A stretch of 18,409 bases of DNA from CAISIP01 sp041581405 (GCA_041581405.1 JBFIDI010000054.1:1-18409), one strand, 5' to 3'; positions 8,309 through 15,548 are shown, counted from the stretch's first letter. Notes: a model not told the origin generated them from the sequence alone. Program-made: numbers and translations.

Positions 8309-9046
8309 ATGTCCGACTCCCGCCGATCATCACCTTCCCGCGCCGCGACGCCGCCGGCCCGGCGCAGCCATGCCGAGCGCAGCCAGGCAACGCAGCAGGA
8401 CCTGATCGCGGCGACGATCCGTGTCGTTGCCGAACACGGCCTGGAAAACGCCTCGGCGTTCGCGATCGCCAAGGCGGCGGGCGTGACCCAGGGCGCGTTG
8501 CAACACCACTTCGGAACCAAGAAGGCGCTGATCCTGCGCGCGGCGACGGAACTGGTGCATTCCGACGACCACAACGGCGACCTGGCGTTGTGGCCCGACC
8601 CGCAGCTGCCGCTGCGTGAGCGGGCCGAGGCGGCGATTGCCGCGGCCTGGCAACGCACCTACGGCCGGCCGAGTTACGTGACGATGTGGAGCATCTTCAT
8701 GGCCTGCCGCACCGATCCGGAACTCTTGCGGCACATGGCGGTCGAGCGCGAGAACCTGCGCCTGCGCCTGGCCCATGGCTTCCTGCAAGCCTTTCCCGAG
8801 TTGGCCGGCGACGCGCAACGGGAGAGTTTCGCCAACCTGGTCTTCTCCGGGTTGCGGGGCATGGGCGTGCAGGAGATGTTCCAGCCGCCGCCAAGCCTGT
8901 GCGGCGGCCAGCGCGCCGTGCTGGTCGAACTGCTGGTGGCGCGTTGCGAGCAGGCGATCGCCACACGGGCCCGCGTGCCCGCCTCCACCAGGTCCAAGGG
9001 CGGCGTTGCCGGCCGGCCATCGCACCGCCGTCGTGCGGGGACCTGA
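8309..9046 (+). CDS. TetR-family transcriptional regulator
   Basis: A 245-residue regulator. Residues 24-80 form the TetR DNA-binding domain: a first helix, then the helix-turn-helix AFAIAKAAGVTQGALQHHF (50-68), then KKALILRAA. The rest is a variable, mostly helical ligand-binding domain that gives no hint of the effector. The first 20 residues are a Ser/Arg/Pro-rich leader and the last 20 are basic. The frame is open far upstream inside the preceding gene, but the ATG at 8309 is the first sensible start after the operator palindrome; it lacks a clear Shine-Dalgarno. It ends 68 bp before the dehalogenase gene on the same strand. This position makes it the likely local repressor, perhaps responding to a halogenated aromatic. 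Confidence 0.88.
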   Translation: MSDSRRSSPSRAATPPARRSHAERSQATQQDLIAATIRVVAEHGLENASAFAIAKAAGVTQGALQHHFGTKKALILRAATELVHSDDHNGDLALWPDPQLPLRERAEAAIAAAWQRTYGRPSYVTMWSIFMACRTDPELLRHMAVERENLRLRLAHGFLQAFPELAGDAQRESFANLVFSGLRGMGVQEMFQPPPSLCGGQRAVLVELLVARCEQAIATRARVPASTRSKGGVAGRPSHRRRAGT

Positions 9047-9065
9047 CCACCATTGCCCCCGTTTG

Positions 9066-9080
9066 TGAACGTGCCGTTCA
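9066..9080. promoter_or_regulatory. Short inverted repeat in the TetR-dehalogenase gap
   Basis: TGAACG (9066-9071) and CGTTCA (9075-9080) are perfect arms around 3 bp, in the only gap in front of the dehalogenase gene. It could be an operator or a small mRNA hairpin. A weak promoter-like pair overlaps it (TTGCCC at 9053-9058, GTTCAT at 9076-9081, 17 bp apart). The sequence is unrelated to the palindrome at 8182-8207. Confidence 0.3.
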
Positions 9081-9114
9081 TCCTTCTTCCATTTCCGTCC
9101 GCGAGGCTTCTCCC

Positions 9115-12100
9115 ATGCGCCTGTTCTCCTATCGCGATCGCCCGGTTCACCTCGGCCCCTACCCCCTCGAGCGACTGACCCGCAGCGACGCCGCGCCCGA
9201 CCTCGGGGCGGTTGCGCCGATGCGCGCCTTGTCGTTCGACGACCCGAATCCCGAGTCGCTGAACCATGCGATGGCGCGTTACATCGGCATGTTCGACCTG
9301 GTGCGCGACGGCAGCGTCAACGCCGAGCGCGGCGAAGTGCCCGAAGACCCGCAGCAGCGCAGCGAGCACCTCAAGGCTGCCGGTTATTACTTCGACGCAT
9401 CGATGATGGCGGTCGGCCGCCTGCCCGCGGCCGCCATCCTGGCCGAACCGATTCGCAACCCGATGGTCAAGGCCATCGGCGAGGAACTGGCACAAAGCCA
9501 GCCCAAGAGCTTCGCCGCCGGCATGGACATGATCCTGGCCGACGTGATGGAGTCGGCACGCACCGTGCACGGGCCGGTCGACCATCACGACCATGTGGTG
9601 CTGATCCTGGTCGAATATCCGCGCGATCCGAAACCCGGCGAGCCGGGCTGCGACTGGATCGTCGGCACCCAGGCCCAGCGCGCCGCGGTGCTGGCGGCGC
9701 AGACCGCGGTGTTGCTGTCGACCTATCTGCGCATGCTCGGCCACGAGGCGCGTGCGCACAGCGCAACCTGCAGCGACCTGGACCTGGGCAAGCTGGCCGT
9801 GGCCTGCGGCCTGGGGCACGCCGATGGCTCCAACCCCTATGTCGGCACGCGTTACGGCCTGGCCGCGGTCAGCACCACGTTCGCGATGGCGCCGGACCGG
9901 CCGCTGGCACCGGCCGCGCGGCAGCAGCGCTGGCAGTCGCACGGGCCGGCCTGGTGGCTGGGCAAGGGCACGCTGAAAAACGCGTTCAACCGCGAGGCCT
10001 TCAAGGACCGCGAGTTCCGCCAGGGCGCCTTTCCGTTCGAGAAACTCAAGCGGGTCGACGAGCCCACGACCTTCATCGACCATGAGCGGGTGCCGCGTTT
10101 CCCGAAGCGGGCCGACTTCTTCGCCCGTTCCCTGTTCGGCGACCTGGGCAAGGCCGTGCAGGAAGCCGCCAAGGGCGGAAACTACGTGCTCAAGAGCCCG
10201 ATCGGTGCCTGTGCGCGCCGTGCGCTGGGTGCCTTGCTGCTGCTGCAGTTCGGTGACGCGCGCGGCCCGGTCGCGGCCAGCACCGCGGACCCGAAGCGCA
10301 ACGCCGACAACCTGAAGGCGGCCTCGTATTACCTGGGCGTGGATGCGGTGGGTCTTTGCAAAGTGCCCGAATGGGCCTACTACTCGCACGACGCCGGCGG
10401 CAACGTGATGCCGGCCTACCACGCCCATGGCGTCAACCTGCTGCTCGACCAGGGCCACGAGACCATGGAAGGGGCCAGCGGCGATGACTGGATCGCCGTG
10501 GCGCAAAGCATGCGCGCCTATCTGCGGTTCTCGATGCTCGGCGGCATCATCGGCGAGCAGATCCGCCGTCTGGGCTATTCGGCGCGGGTGCATTCGGTGC
10601 TCGACGGCGACGTGTTGCAGCCACCGCTGCTGCTGCTGTCCGGCCTGGGCGAGGTCAGCCGGATCGGCGAGGTCATCCTCAATCCCTACCTGGGGCCGCG
10701 ACTCAAGAGCGGCACGGTCACCACCGACCTGCCGATGGCCTTCGACAAACCCATCGATTTCGGCCTGCAGACCTTCTGCCAGAACTGCAACAAGTGCGCG
10801 CGCGAGTGCCCGTCGGGTGCGATCAGCGCCGGCCCCAAGCTGATGTACAACGGCTACGAGATATGGAAGAGCGACGCCGAGAAATGCACGCGTTACCGCA
10901 TCACGAATGCGGCCGGCGCGATGTGCGGGCGGTGCATGAAGACCTGTCCCTGGAATCTCGAGGGCCTGTTCGCCGAGAGCGGCATGCGCTGGGTGGCGAT
11001 GCACGTGCCACAGAGCGCGCGCTGGCTGGCCGAACTCGACGACAAGATGGACAACGGCTCGATCAACCCGGTCAAGAAGTGGTGGTGGGACGTGGAACTC
11101 GACCGCAAGACCGGGCGTTACGTGCGCGCCTCCCAGGTCAACCAGCGCGGACTGCAGAAGGACCTGCAACTGAAATACGAGGACCAGACGCTGGCGGTCT
11201 ACCCGGCCGACCGCATGCCGCCGCCGTATCCGGTCACGTTCGTCGCCAACCGCGACGAAGGCATCGAGCGTTACCGCAGCCTGTTGACGCCCGAACAGCA
11301 CAAGGCCCGCATCGCGGCCGGCGACACCGAGGCGCTGGTGCCGCCGTTCACGATGCCCGCGGGTGAACCCCCGGTGTTCCCGGTGCGGCTGCAGCGGCGC
11401 CAGGAGATGGCCGAGGGCGTGGCGAAATACGAGTTCGCCGCGCTGGACGGCGCGCCGCTGCCACCTTTCGACGCCGGCGCGCACATCGACGTCGTGATCG
11501 CGCCGGAATACCAGCGCCAGTACAGCCTGGCCGGTGATCCGGCCGACACCAGCAAGTATGTGCTCGGCGTGTTGCGCGAGGGCCCCGAGAGCGGAGGGCG
11601 TGGCGGCTCGGCACTGATGCACCGGGCGTTCCGCGAAGGCCGCACGGTGTTCATCACCAAGCCGACGAACCACTTCCCGTTGTACGAGGACGCGCCGCTG
11701 AGCCTGCTGTTTGCCGGCGGCATCGGCGTGACACCGATGATCGCGATGGCGCACCGGCTGCATGCGCTGGGCAAGCCGTTCGTGCTGCACTACAGCGCGG
11801 CCAGCTGCAAGACCGCCGGCTTCCTGGACGACCTGGCCCGGGTTGCGTGGAAGGACAAGGTGACCTACCACTTCAAGGACGAAGGGGCACGCGCCGACCT
11901 GCCGGCGCTGATGCCGCCCTACGTAGCGGGCGCCCATGTCTACACCTGCGGCGCGCCGCGCTACATGGACGGTGTGTTCGAAGCCGGCGCGGCCCGGGGC
12001 TGGCCGGAGCAGGCCCTGCACCGGGAGTATTTCAGCGTGCCCGATGCCGATGCCTGGGTCAACCATGCGTTCACGTTGCGCCTGCGCACGTCCGGCAAGA

Positions 12101-12339
12101 CGCTGGAGGTGCCGCCCGAGCGCAGCGCCACCGACGTGCTGGCGCGCGCGGGTTTCCGGATCGACACCAAGTGCAGCGACGGCCTGTGCGGCGTATGCGC
12201 GACGCCCTACGACGCCGGCGCGTCGGGCGAGGTCGAGCACCGCGACTTCGTGCTCAGCCGCAAGGAACGCGAACACAAGGTCATCCTGTGTTGCTCACGT
12301 GCCAAGGAGGCCGGCGGCGAACTGGTGGTGGACCTGTAG
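9115..12339 (+). CDS. rdhA: Self-sufficient catabolic reductive dehalogenase (B12, two 4Fe-4S, fused FMN/NAD/2Fe-2S reductase)
   Basis: A 1074-residue fusion that should remove a halogen from an organohalide with NAD(P)H-derived electrons. Residues 86-262 are a degenerate B12-fold copy. Residues 400-547 are the catalytic copy, with the RdhA signature NPYLGPR...TTDLP..FDKPIDFG. Cluster 1 is C555/C558/C561/C565 and cluster 2 is C591/C604/C607/C611 (CX12CX2CX3CP). Residues 752-1074 are a phthalate-dioxygenase-reductase module: FMN motif RQYS (801-804), nucleotide motif GGIGVTP (868-874) and a plant-type [2Fe-2S] centre at C1020/C1025/C1028/C1059. Y469, K531 and R595 keep the spacing of the recalled NpRdhA active-site residues Y426, K488 and R552. 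There is no TAT signal, so it is cytoplasmic, as in the BhbA/NpRdhA class acting on ortho-halogenated phenols. The ATG has only a weak GAGG upstream. The substrate is inferred, not seen. Confidence 0.93.
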   Translation: MRLFSYRDRPVHLGPYPLERLTRSDAAPDLGAVAPMRALSFDDPNPESLNHAMARYIGMFDLVRDGSVNAERGEVPEDPQQRSEHLKAAGYYFDASMMAVGRLPAAAILAEPIRNPMVKAIGEELAQSQPKSFAAGMDMILADVMESARTVHGPVDHHDHVVLILVEYPRDPKPGEPGCDWIVGTQAQRAAVLAAQTAVLLSTYLRMLGHEARAHSATCSDLDLGKLAVACGLGHADGSNPYVGTRYGLAAVSTTFAMAPDRPLAPAARQQRWQSHGPAWWLGKGTLKNAFNREAFKDREFRQGAFPFEKLKRVDEPTTFIDHERVPRFPKRADFFARSLFGDLGKAVQEAAKGGNYVLKSPIGACARRALGALLLLQFGDARGPVAASTADPKRNADNLKAASYYLGVDAVGLCKVPEWAYYSHDAGGNVMPAYHAHGVNLLLDQGHETMEGASGDDWIAVAQSMRAYLRFSMLGGIIGEQIRRLGYSARVHSVLDGDVLQPPLLLLSGLGEVSRIGEVILNPYLGPRLKSGTVTTDLPMAFDKPIDFGLQTFCQNCNKCARECPSGAISAGPKLMYNGYEIWKSDAEKCTRYRITNAAGAMCGRCMKTCPWNLEGLFAESGMRWVAMHVPQSARWLAELDDKMDNGSINPVKKWWWDVELDRKTGRYVRASQVNQRGLQKDLQLKYEDQTLAVYPADRMPPPYPVTFVANRDEGIERYRSLLTPEQHKARIAAGDTEALVPPFTMPAGEPPVFPVRLQRRQEMAEGVAKYEFAALDGAPLPPFDAGAHIDVVIAPEYQRQYSLAGDPADTSKYVLGVLREGPESGGRGGSALMHRAFREGRTVFITKPTNHFPLYEDAPLSLLFAGGIGVTPMIAMAHRLHALGKPFVLHYSAASCKTAGFLDDLARVAWKDKVTYHFKDEGARADLPALMPPYVAGAHVYTCGAPRYMDGVFEAGAARGWPEQALHREYFSVPDADAWVNHAFTLRLRTSGKTLEVPPERSATDVLARAGFRIDTKCSDGLCGVCATPYDAGASGEVEHRDFVLSRKEREHKVILCCSRAKEAGGELVVDL

Positions 12340-12364
12340 CGTGTTCCGGCAGCCGATGCGGGAG

Positions 12365-12385
12365 GGTCGGCGGAGCATCCCGACC
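12365..12385. repeat. Inverted repeat between the dehalogenase and convergent membrane-protein genes
   Basis: GGTCGG (12365-12370) pairs with CCGACC (12380-12385) across 9 nt, in the 78-bp gap between converging genes. There is no T-tract on either strand, so it is at best a weak or rho-assisted transcript end. Confidence 0.3.
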
Positions 12386-12417
12386 GGATCGGACAGGTCC
12401 GGATCGTTGCCTGGCGT

Positions 12418-12687
12418 TCAGCGCCGTCCAGACGCCGTCAGATACCGGCGCACGAACAGGCCGATGAAGGCGAGTCCGAGCACCAGCGAGAACCAGCCGA
12501 CGACCGACGCGCCGGCCATCAGTTCCTGGACGCTGGACGAGCGGGCGACATACGGCGCGAGCAGGATGACGGCGCCGATCAGCGCGCACAACACGCCCTT
12601 GATCAGCAGATCCTTGTTGGCCTTGTTGCTGGCCAGCCGGTTGGCGGCGTTGTCGGGTTTTTGGGTCGGTGGAGGAGGCAGGGGCAT
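12418..12687 (-). CDS. Small two-helix membrane protein of unknown function
   Basis: An 89-residue protein that I do not recognise. A Pro-rich, then Asn/Lys-rich cytosolic head (1-28) precedes two hydrophobic helices at about 29-48 and 57-78, and the tail is basic (RRYLTASGRR). This points to a small inner-membrane protein with both ends probably in the cytoplasm. It starts 32 bp after the pirin stop on the same strand and is likely cotranscribed with it. No Shine-Dalgarno is evident. It converges on the dehalogenase gene. Codon use looks like its neighbours. Confidence 0.65.
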   Translation of the reverse strand: MPLPPPPTQKPDNAANRLASNKANKDLLIKGVLCALIGAVILLAPYVARSSSVQELMAGASVVGWFSLVLGLAFIGLFVRRYLTASGRR

Positions 12688-12719
12688 GGTGCAGTGTCGC
12701 AGGTCGGGCCGCAACCGCT

Positions 12720-13631
12720 TTATTGCGGCAGCGGGATGAACTCGGTCTCGTCGCCGGGCACCTTCGGGAAACGGCCTTCGCGCCAGTCCTGCTTGGCCTG
12801 TTCGATGCGTTCCTTGCGGCTGGAGACGAAGTTCCATTCGAGGTAGCGGTGGCCGAGCGGCTCGCCGCCGATGATGGCCACCCGCGCGGGGGTCAGGGCG
12901 TGCACCGTGGCGCGAGCGCCGCCGGCACGCAGCACGGCCATGGTGTGGGACTCGATATCGGTGCTGCCCACGCGCACCCGGCCCTGCGCCACGTAGATCG
13001 CGCGTTGTGGCGCCTCGGGAAGCACCAGCGACTGGCCCGGCTGCAATTCGGCCTCGACGTACAACGTCTGGGCAAAGACCTTGACCGGCGAGGTCGCGCC
13101 GTAGGCCGCTCCCATCATCACCCGCAACGCGACACCATCGACCGTCAGCGCCGGAATGTCGGCGCTCGGCGTGTGGTGGAACGCGGGGTCCGTTTCCTCG
13201 TCCGCCTGCGGCAGCGCCAGCCACAGCTGCAGGCCGTGCAGGCGGCGCTCGTGCCGGGTGGCCTCGGGCCGTTCGCGCTCGGAATGCACGATGCCGCGCC
13301 CGGCCACCATCAGGTTGATGTCGCCCGGGCGGATCGCCTGCACGCTGCCCAGCGAGTCCCGGTGCAGGATCTCGCCTTCGAACAGGTACGAGACCGTGGC
13401 GAGGTTCACGTGCGGGTGCGGGCGCACGTTGGGGCCGGGGCCGGCCGGCAGGCTCACCGGGCCGAAATGGTCGAAGAACACCCAGGGGCCGACTGACTTG
13501 CGGCCGATCACGGGCAGGCAGCGGCGTACCGAAAAGCCGCCCAGGTCCTTGTCGCGCGGCTGTATCAGCTGCTCGACGACGGTGCAGTCGGGGGTGTCGG
13601 TGGCCCGGCAATCCGGATCGGTGTCGCTCAT
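12720..13631 (-). CDS. Pirin family protein
   Basis: A 303-residue bicupin of the pirin family; some bacterial members have quercetin 2,3-dioxygenase activity and others are regulatory. The metal site is complete: H72 and H74 in RPHPHVNLATV, then H116 and E118 in GRGIVHSERE, the same His-His-His-Glu pattern and spacing as human pirin. The frame extends upstream, but the ATG at 13631 has an AAGGAG site 8-9 nt before it and is clearly the start. Residues 1-20 precede the conserved core that begins near RDKDLGGFSVRR. It heads a two-gene minus-strand unit with the small membrane protein and is divergent from the SHOCT-PspC gene across 189 bp. The in vivo role is unknown. Confidence 0.92.
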   Translation of the reverse strand: MSDTDPDCRATDTPDCTVVEQLIQPRDKDLGGFSVRRCLPVIGRKSVGPWVFFDHFGPVSLPAGPGPNVRPHPHVNLATVSYLFEGEILHRDSLGSVQAIRPGDINLMVAGRGIVHSERERPEATRHERRLHGLQLWLALPQADEETDPAFHHTPSADIPALTVDGVALRVMMGAAYGATSPVKVFAQTLYVEAELQPGQSLVLPEAPQRAIYVAQGRVRVGSTDIESHTMAVLRAGGARATVHALTPARVAIIGGEPLGHRYLEWNFVSSRKERIEQAKQDWREGRFPKVPGDETEFIPLPQ

Positions 13632-13740
13632 GGTGCAGGTCTCCTTCTCGAACGGGCCGCCGGGGCCGCGACCCGTCGGGACCGGGCCCGCGCGCGACGC
13701 AGCCGCGGGGTTGCGCAGGGCCGGTGTCGCCCCGGCCGGC

Positions 13741-13769
13741 TTGGGGTATTGTGGTCGATTGCGCATAAT
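13741..13769 (+). promoter_or_regulatory. Candidate sigma-70 promoter of the SHOCT-PspC gene
   Basis: TTGGGG (13741-13746) and CATAAT (13764-13769) are separated by exactly 17 bp in the 189-bp gap between two divergent genes. The predicted start near 13776 leaves a leader of about 45 nt to the ATG at 13821. The rest of the gap is GC-rich and shows no other clear site. Confidence 0.5.
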
Positions 13770-13820
13770 CACCTGAAACACCGTGGGCATGTGCGCCATG
13801 CCGGCTAAAGGAGGAATGGG

Positions 13821-14168
13821 ATGTCGATCAGCGAAGAACTGGGAAAACTGGGTGAACTGCACGAGCGCGGCGTGTTGACCGACGAGGAGTTCGCACGCGC
13901 CAAGTCGCGACTCATCGGTGCCGCGGGGGGCTCCGGCGCATCGGCGTCCGCGTCGACGGGGTCGTCCCGCCCGCCGTTCGTCACCGGTTTCAATGCGCTG
14001 CGGCGCAGCACCAGCGACCGCTGGCTGGGCGGCGTCTGCGGCGGCATCGCGCCGGCGCTGGGCCTGGAGTCCTGGGTCTGCCGCCTGCTGATCGCGGTAC
14101 TGACCCTGTTCGGCGGGTTCGGTGTGATCGTCTACCTGCTGCTGTGGATCTTTGTGCCGTCGGAGTAG
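13821..14168 (+). CDS. SHOCT-PspC domain membrane protein
   Basis: A 115-residue protein. Residues 3-32 form a SHOCT domain, a short C-terminal-type motif usually fused to membrane or stress proteins (LGELHERGVLTDEEFARAKS). A Gly/Ala/Ser-rich linker follows (35-48). Residues 58-115 are a PspC domain with LGGVCGGIAPALGL and a strongly hydrophobic helix LLIAVLTLFGGFGVIVYLLL that anchors it in the inner membrane. PspC domains take part in envelope-stress sensing, but no pspA or pspB is nearby, so this is a stand-alone protein with no known partner here. The start is set by a strong AAAGGAGG (13807-13814); an ATG at 13816 is out of frame. Confidence 0.88.
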   Translation: MSISEELGKLGELHERGVLTDEEFARAKSRLIGAAGGSGASASASTGSSRPPFVTGFNALRRSTSDRWLGGVCGGIAPALGLESWVCRLLIAVLTLFGGFGVIVYLLLWIFVPSE

Positions 14169-14210
14169 ATCGCCGCCCGGCGGTCGTGCGCTGAGCGTTG
14201 CCGCCGGATC

Positions 14211-14224
14211 TTGATCCTGCTCAA
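14211..14224 (+). promoter_or_regulatory. FNR/Anr-like box upstream of the universal stress gene
   Basis: TTGATCCTGCTCAA matches nine of the ten fixed bases of the CRP/FNR-type oxygen-sensor consensus TTGAT-N4-ATCAA. If it is a class II site centred at -41.5, transcription would start at 14259 and the -10 would be GATGCT (14247-14252). That hexamer matches the consensus at only three positions, as is common for activated promoters. Confidence 0.5.
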
Positions 14225-14284
14225 GTCCGCCGCGGCACGCACGCGCGATGCTCGGGGCCTGTTTCCATTGCGCAAGGCACCGGC

Positions 14285-14752
14285 ATGTACAAGCATATTC
14301 TCGTTCCCGTCGACGGCAGTCCCACGTCGAACGCCGGGCTTGGCGAGGCCGTCAGGCTCGCCCAACGTCTCGATGCCCGGATCCGGCTGCTGCATGTGGT
14401 CGACGAAATGCCGATCGCCGTCTCGGCCGAGGGTTTCGGCGGCATGTCGATCGATCTGCTGGGTCTGCTGCGCGAAGCCGGCGAGCAGGTGCTTGCGCAG
14501 GCCAAGTCCCAGGTGGAAGCGGCCGGCGTGCCGGTCGACGTGGTGCTGGTCGACAGCCTCAGCGGCCGTCTCAGCGATCACGTCACCGCGCAGGCACAGG
14601 CCTGGCCGGCCGACCTGATCGTGATCGGCACGCACGGCCGGCGCGGCATCGGCCGCATGCTGCTGGGCAGCGATGCGGAGCAGGTGTTGCGGCACGCGCC
14701 GGTACCCGTCCTGCTGTTCCGCTTGCCGGCCACCGCGCAGGCCACGGCCTGA
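14285..14752 (+). CDS. Universal stress protein (UspA family, ATP-binding type)
   Basis: A 155-residue single-domain Usp. It opens with MYKHILVPVDGS (D10). The nucleotide-binding signature G-x2-G-x9-G-S is complete at G115, G118, G128 and S129 (GTHGRRGIGRMLLGS), so it should bind ATP. Such proteins support survival in stasis, oxidative stress or low oxygen. The frame is open for 29 codons upstream, but homology and an AAGG 8-9 nt before the ATG fix the start at 14285. A good FNR/Anr-type box lies 60 bp upstream, fitting the frequent control of Usp genes by oxygen limitation. It converges on the hydrolase gene with only 22 bp between stops. Confidence 0.92.
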   Translation: MYKHILVPVDGSPTSNAGLGEAVRLAQRLDARIRLLHVVDEMPIAVSAEGFGGMSIDLLGLLREAGEQVLAQAKSQVEAAGVPVDVVLVDSLSGRLSDHVTAQAQAWPADLIVIGTHGRRGIGRMLLGSDAEQVLRHAPVPVLLFRLPATAQATA

Positions 14753-14774
14753 ACGGGAGCGCCACGGGCCGCCG

Positions 14775-15548
14775 TCAGCGCGCGAGCGCGCGCTGCACGG
14801 CCTCGAAGAACGCCTGCGGCTTGTCGGCGTGGACCCAGTGCGCGGCGCCGTCGATGACCTCGATCTCGATGCGCGGGAACATCGGCCGGAACGCCTGCGT
14901 GTCGCCGCCGGGCACGTAGTCCGACAAGGCGCCGGCAATCGCCGCGGACGGCTTGTCGAAGACCCGTTTCTTCAGTTCGGCGGGAAAGTCGGTCAGGTCC
15001 ATCATCGACGCGGAGATCGCCGCCAGGTTGATGCGCCAGTCGAAATGGTCGTTGCGCGGCACCAGGTTCTGCACCAGGAACGGCGCCACGCTGGCATCGG
15101 GCAGCAGCGCCTGCAACTGGCGCTGCACCTCGCCGCGGCTGGCCGCGGCCATCAGGTCGATGCCGCGCATGGCCTGGGCGTAGCTGCTCAGCGAGTCGTG
15201 GTACGAACGCGGCGCGATGTCGACCACGATCAGCCGCTCGACCTGCTGCGGGAATGCCAGCGCCAGTGCCATCGCGGTCTTGCCGCCCATGCTGTGGCCC
15301 ATGATGGAGACGGCGCCCAGGTCGTGGTGTTCGATGTAGTGCCGCACGTCGTCCGCCATCTCGGCGTAGGTCATCGTGTCGGCCCACGGCGAGCCGCCGT
15401 GGTTGCGCAGGTCCAGCGCATGCACGGCATAGCGGTCGGCCAGCTTGCGCGCCATGCTGCGCCAGTTGGTCGCCGAGCCGAACAGGCCGTGCAGGATCAG
15501 CAGCGGCGGGCCGTTGCCGGTGATGTCCGATGCGAGGTTCAGTGCCAT
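14775..15548 (-). CDS. Alpha/beta hydrolase (YbfF-like esterase)
   Basis: A 257-residue alpha/beta-hydrolase fold protein, compact and without a signal peptide, so cytoplasmic. The oxyanion motif HGLFGS begins at H20. The nucleophile S86 sits in GHSMGG, and the catalytic histidine is H237 in GAAHWVHADKP. The layout (LDLRNHGGSP, ALAFPQQVERLIVVDIAP) resembles the E. coli YbfF acyl-CoA/short-chain esterase group; the natural substrate is unknown. It lies 29 bp downstream of rsmI on the same strand and is probably cotranscribed with it, although the functions are not obviously linked. The ribosome site is weak. Confidence 0.88.
   Translation of the reverse strand: MALNLASDITGNGPPLLILHGLFGSATNWRSMARKLADRYAVHALDLRNHGGSPWADTMTYAEMADDVRHYIEHHDLGAVSIMGHSMGGKTAMALALAFPQQVERLIVVDIAPRSYHDSLSSYAQAMRGIDLMAAASRGEVQRQLQALLPDASVAPFLVQNLVPRNDHFDWRINLAAISASMMDLTDFPAELKKRVFDKPSAAIAGALSDYVPGGDTQAFRPMFPRIEIEVIDGAAHWVHADKPQAFFEAVQRALAR

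Noticed and set aside
8083..9114. A cobalamin riboswitch upstream of the TetR or dehalogenase gene
   Set aside because: No B12-box-like core was recognised in either gap, and the second gap is too short to hold one.
9115..11000. Epoxyqueuosine reductase (QueG), which shares the B12 plus two 4Fe-4S design
   Set aside because: QueG is far shorter and lacks the duplicated B12 fold and the fused reductase. The NPYLGPR...TTDLP segment and the Tyr/Lys/Arg spacing are those of RdhA.
8674..12276. A 1200-codon minus-strand open frame opposite the dehalogenase gene
   Set aside because: The translation is low-complexity (His, Arg, Ala, Gly) with no motif. The plus strand carries all the FeS, FMN and NAD motifs. 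Long antisense frames are expected at this GC content.
9115..12339. Recent horizontal acquisition of the dehalogenase gene as a mobile island
   Set aside because: No transposase, integrase, tRNA or flanking direct repeat is visible, and its base and codon use looks like its neighbours by eye.
12365..12385. Bidirectional intrinsic terminator between the dehalogenase and membrane-protein genes
   Set aside because: The stem is real, but neither strand has a T-tract after it, so it is listed only as an inverted repeat.
12418..12687. The small membrane protein as an RdhB anchor of the dehalogenase
   Set aside because: It is on the opposite strand, follows pirin, has two helices where RdhB typically has three, and the dehalogenase has no TAT signal and so needs no membrane anchor.
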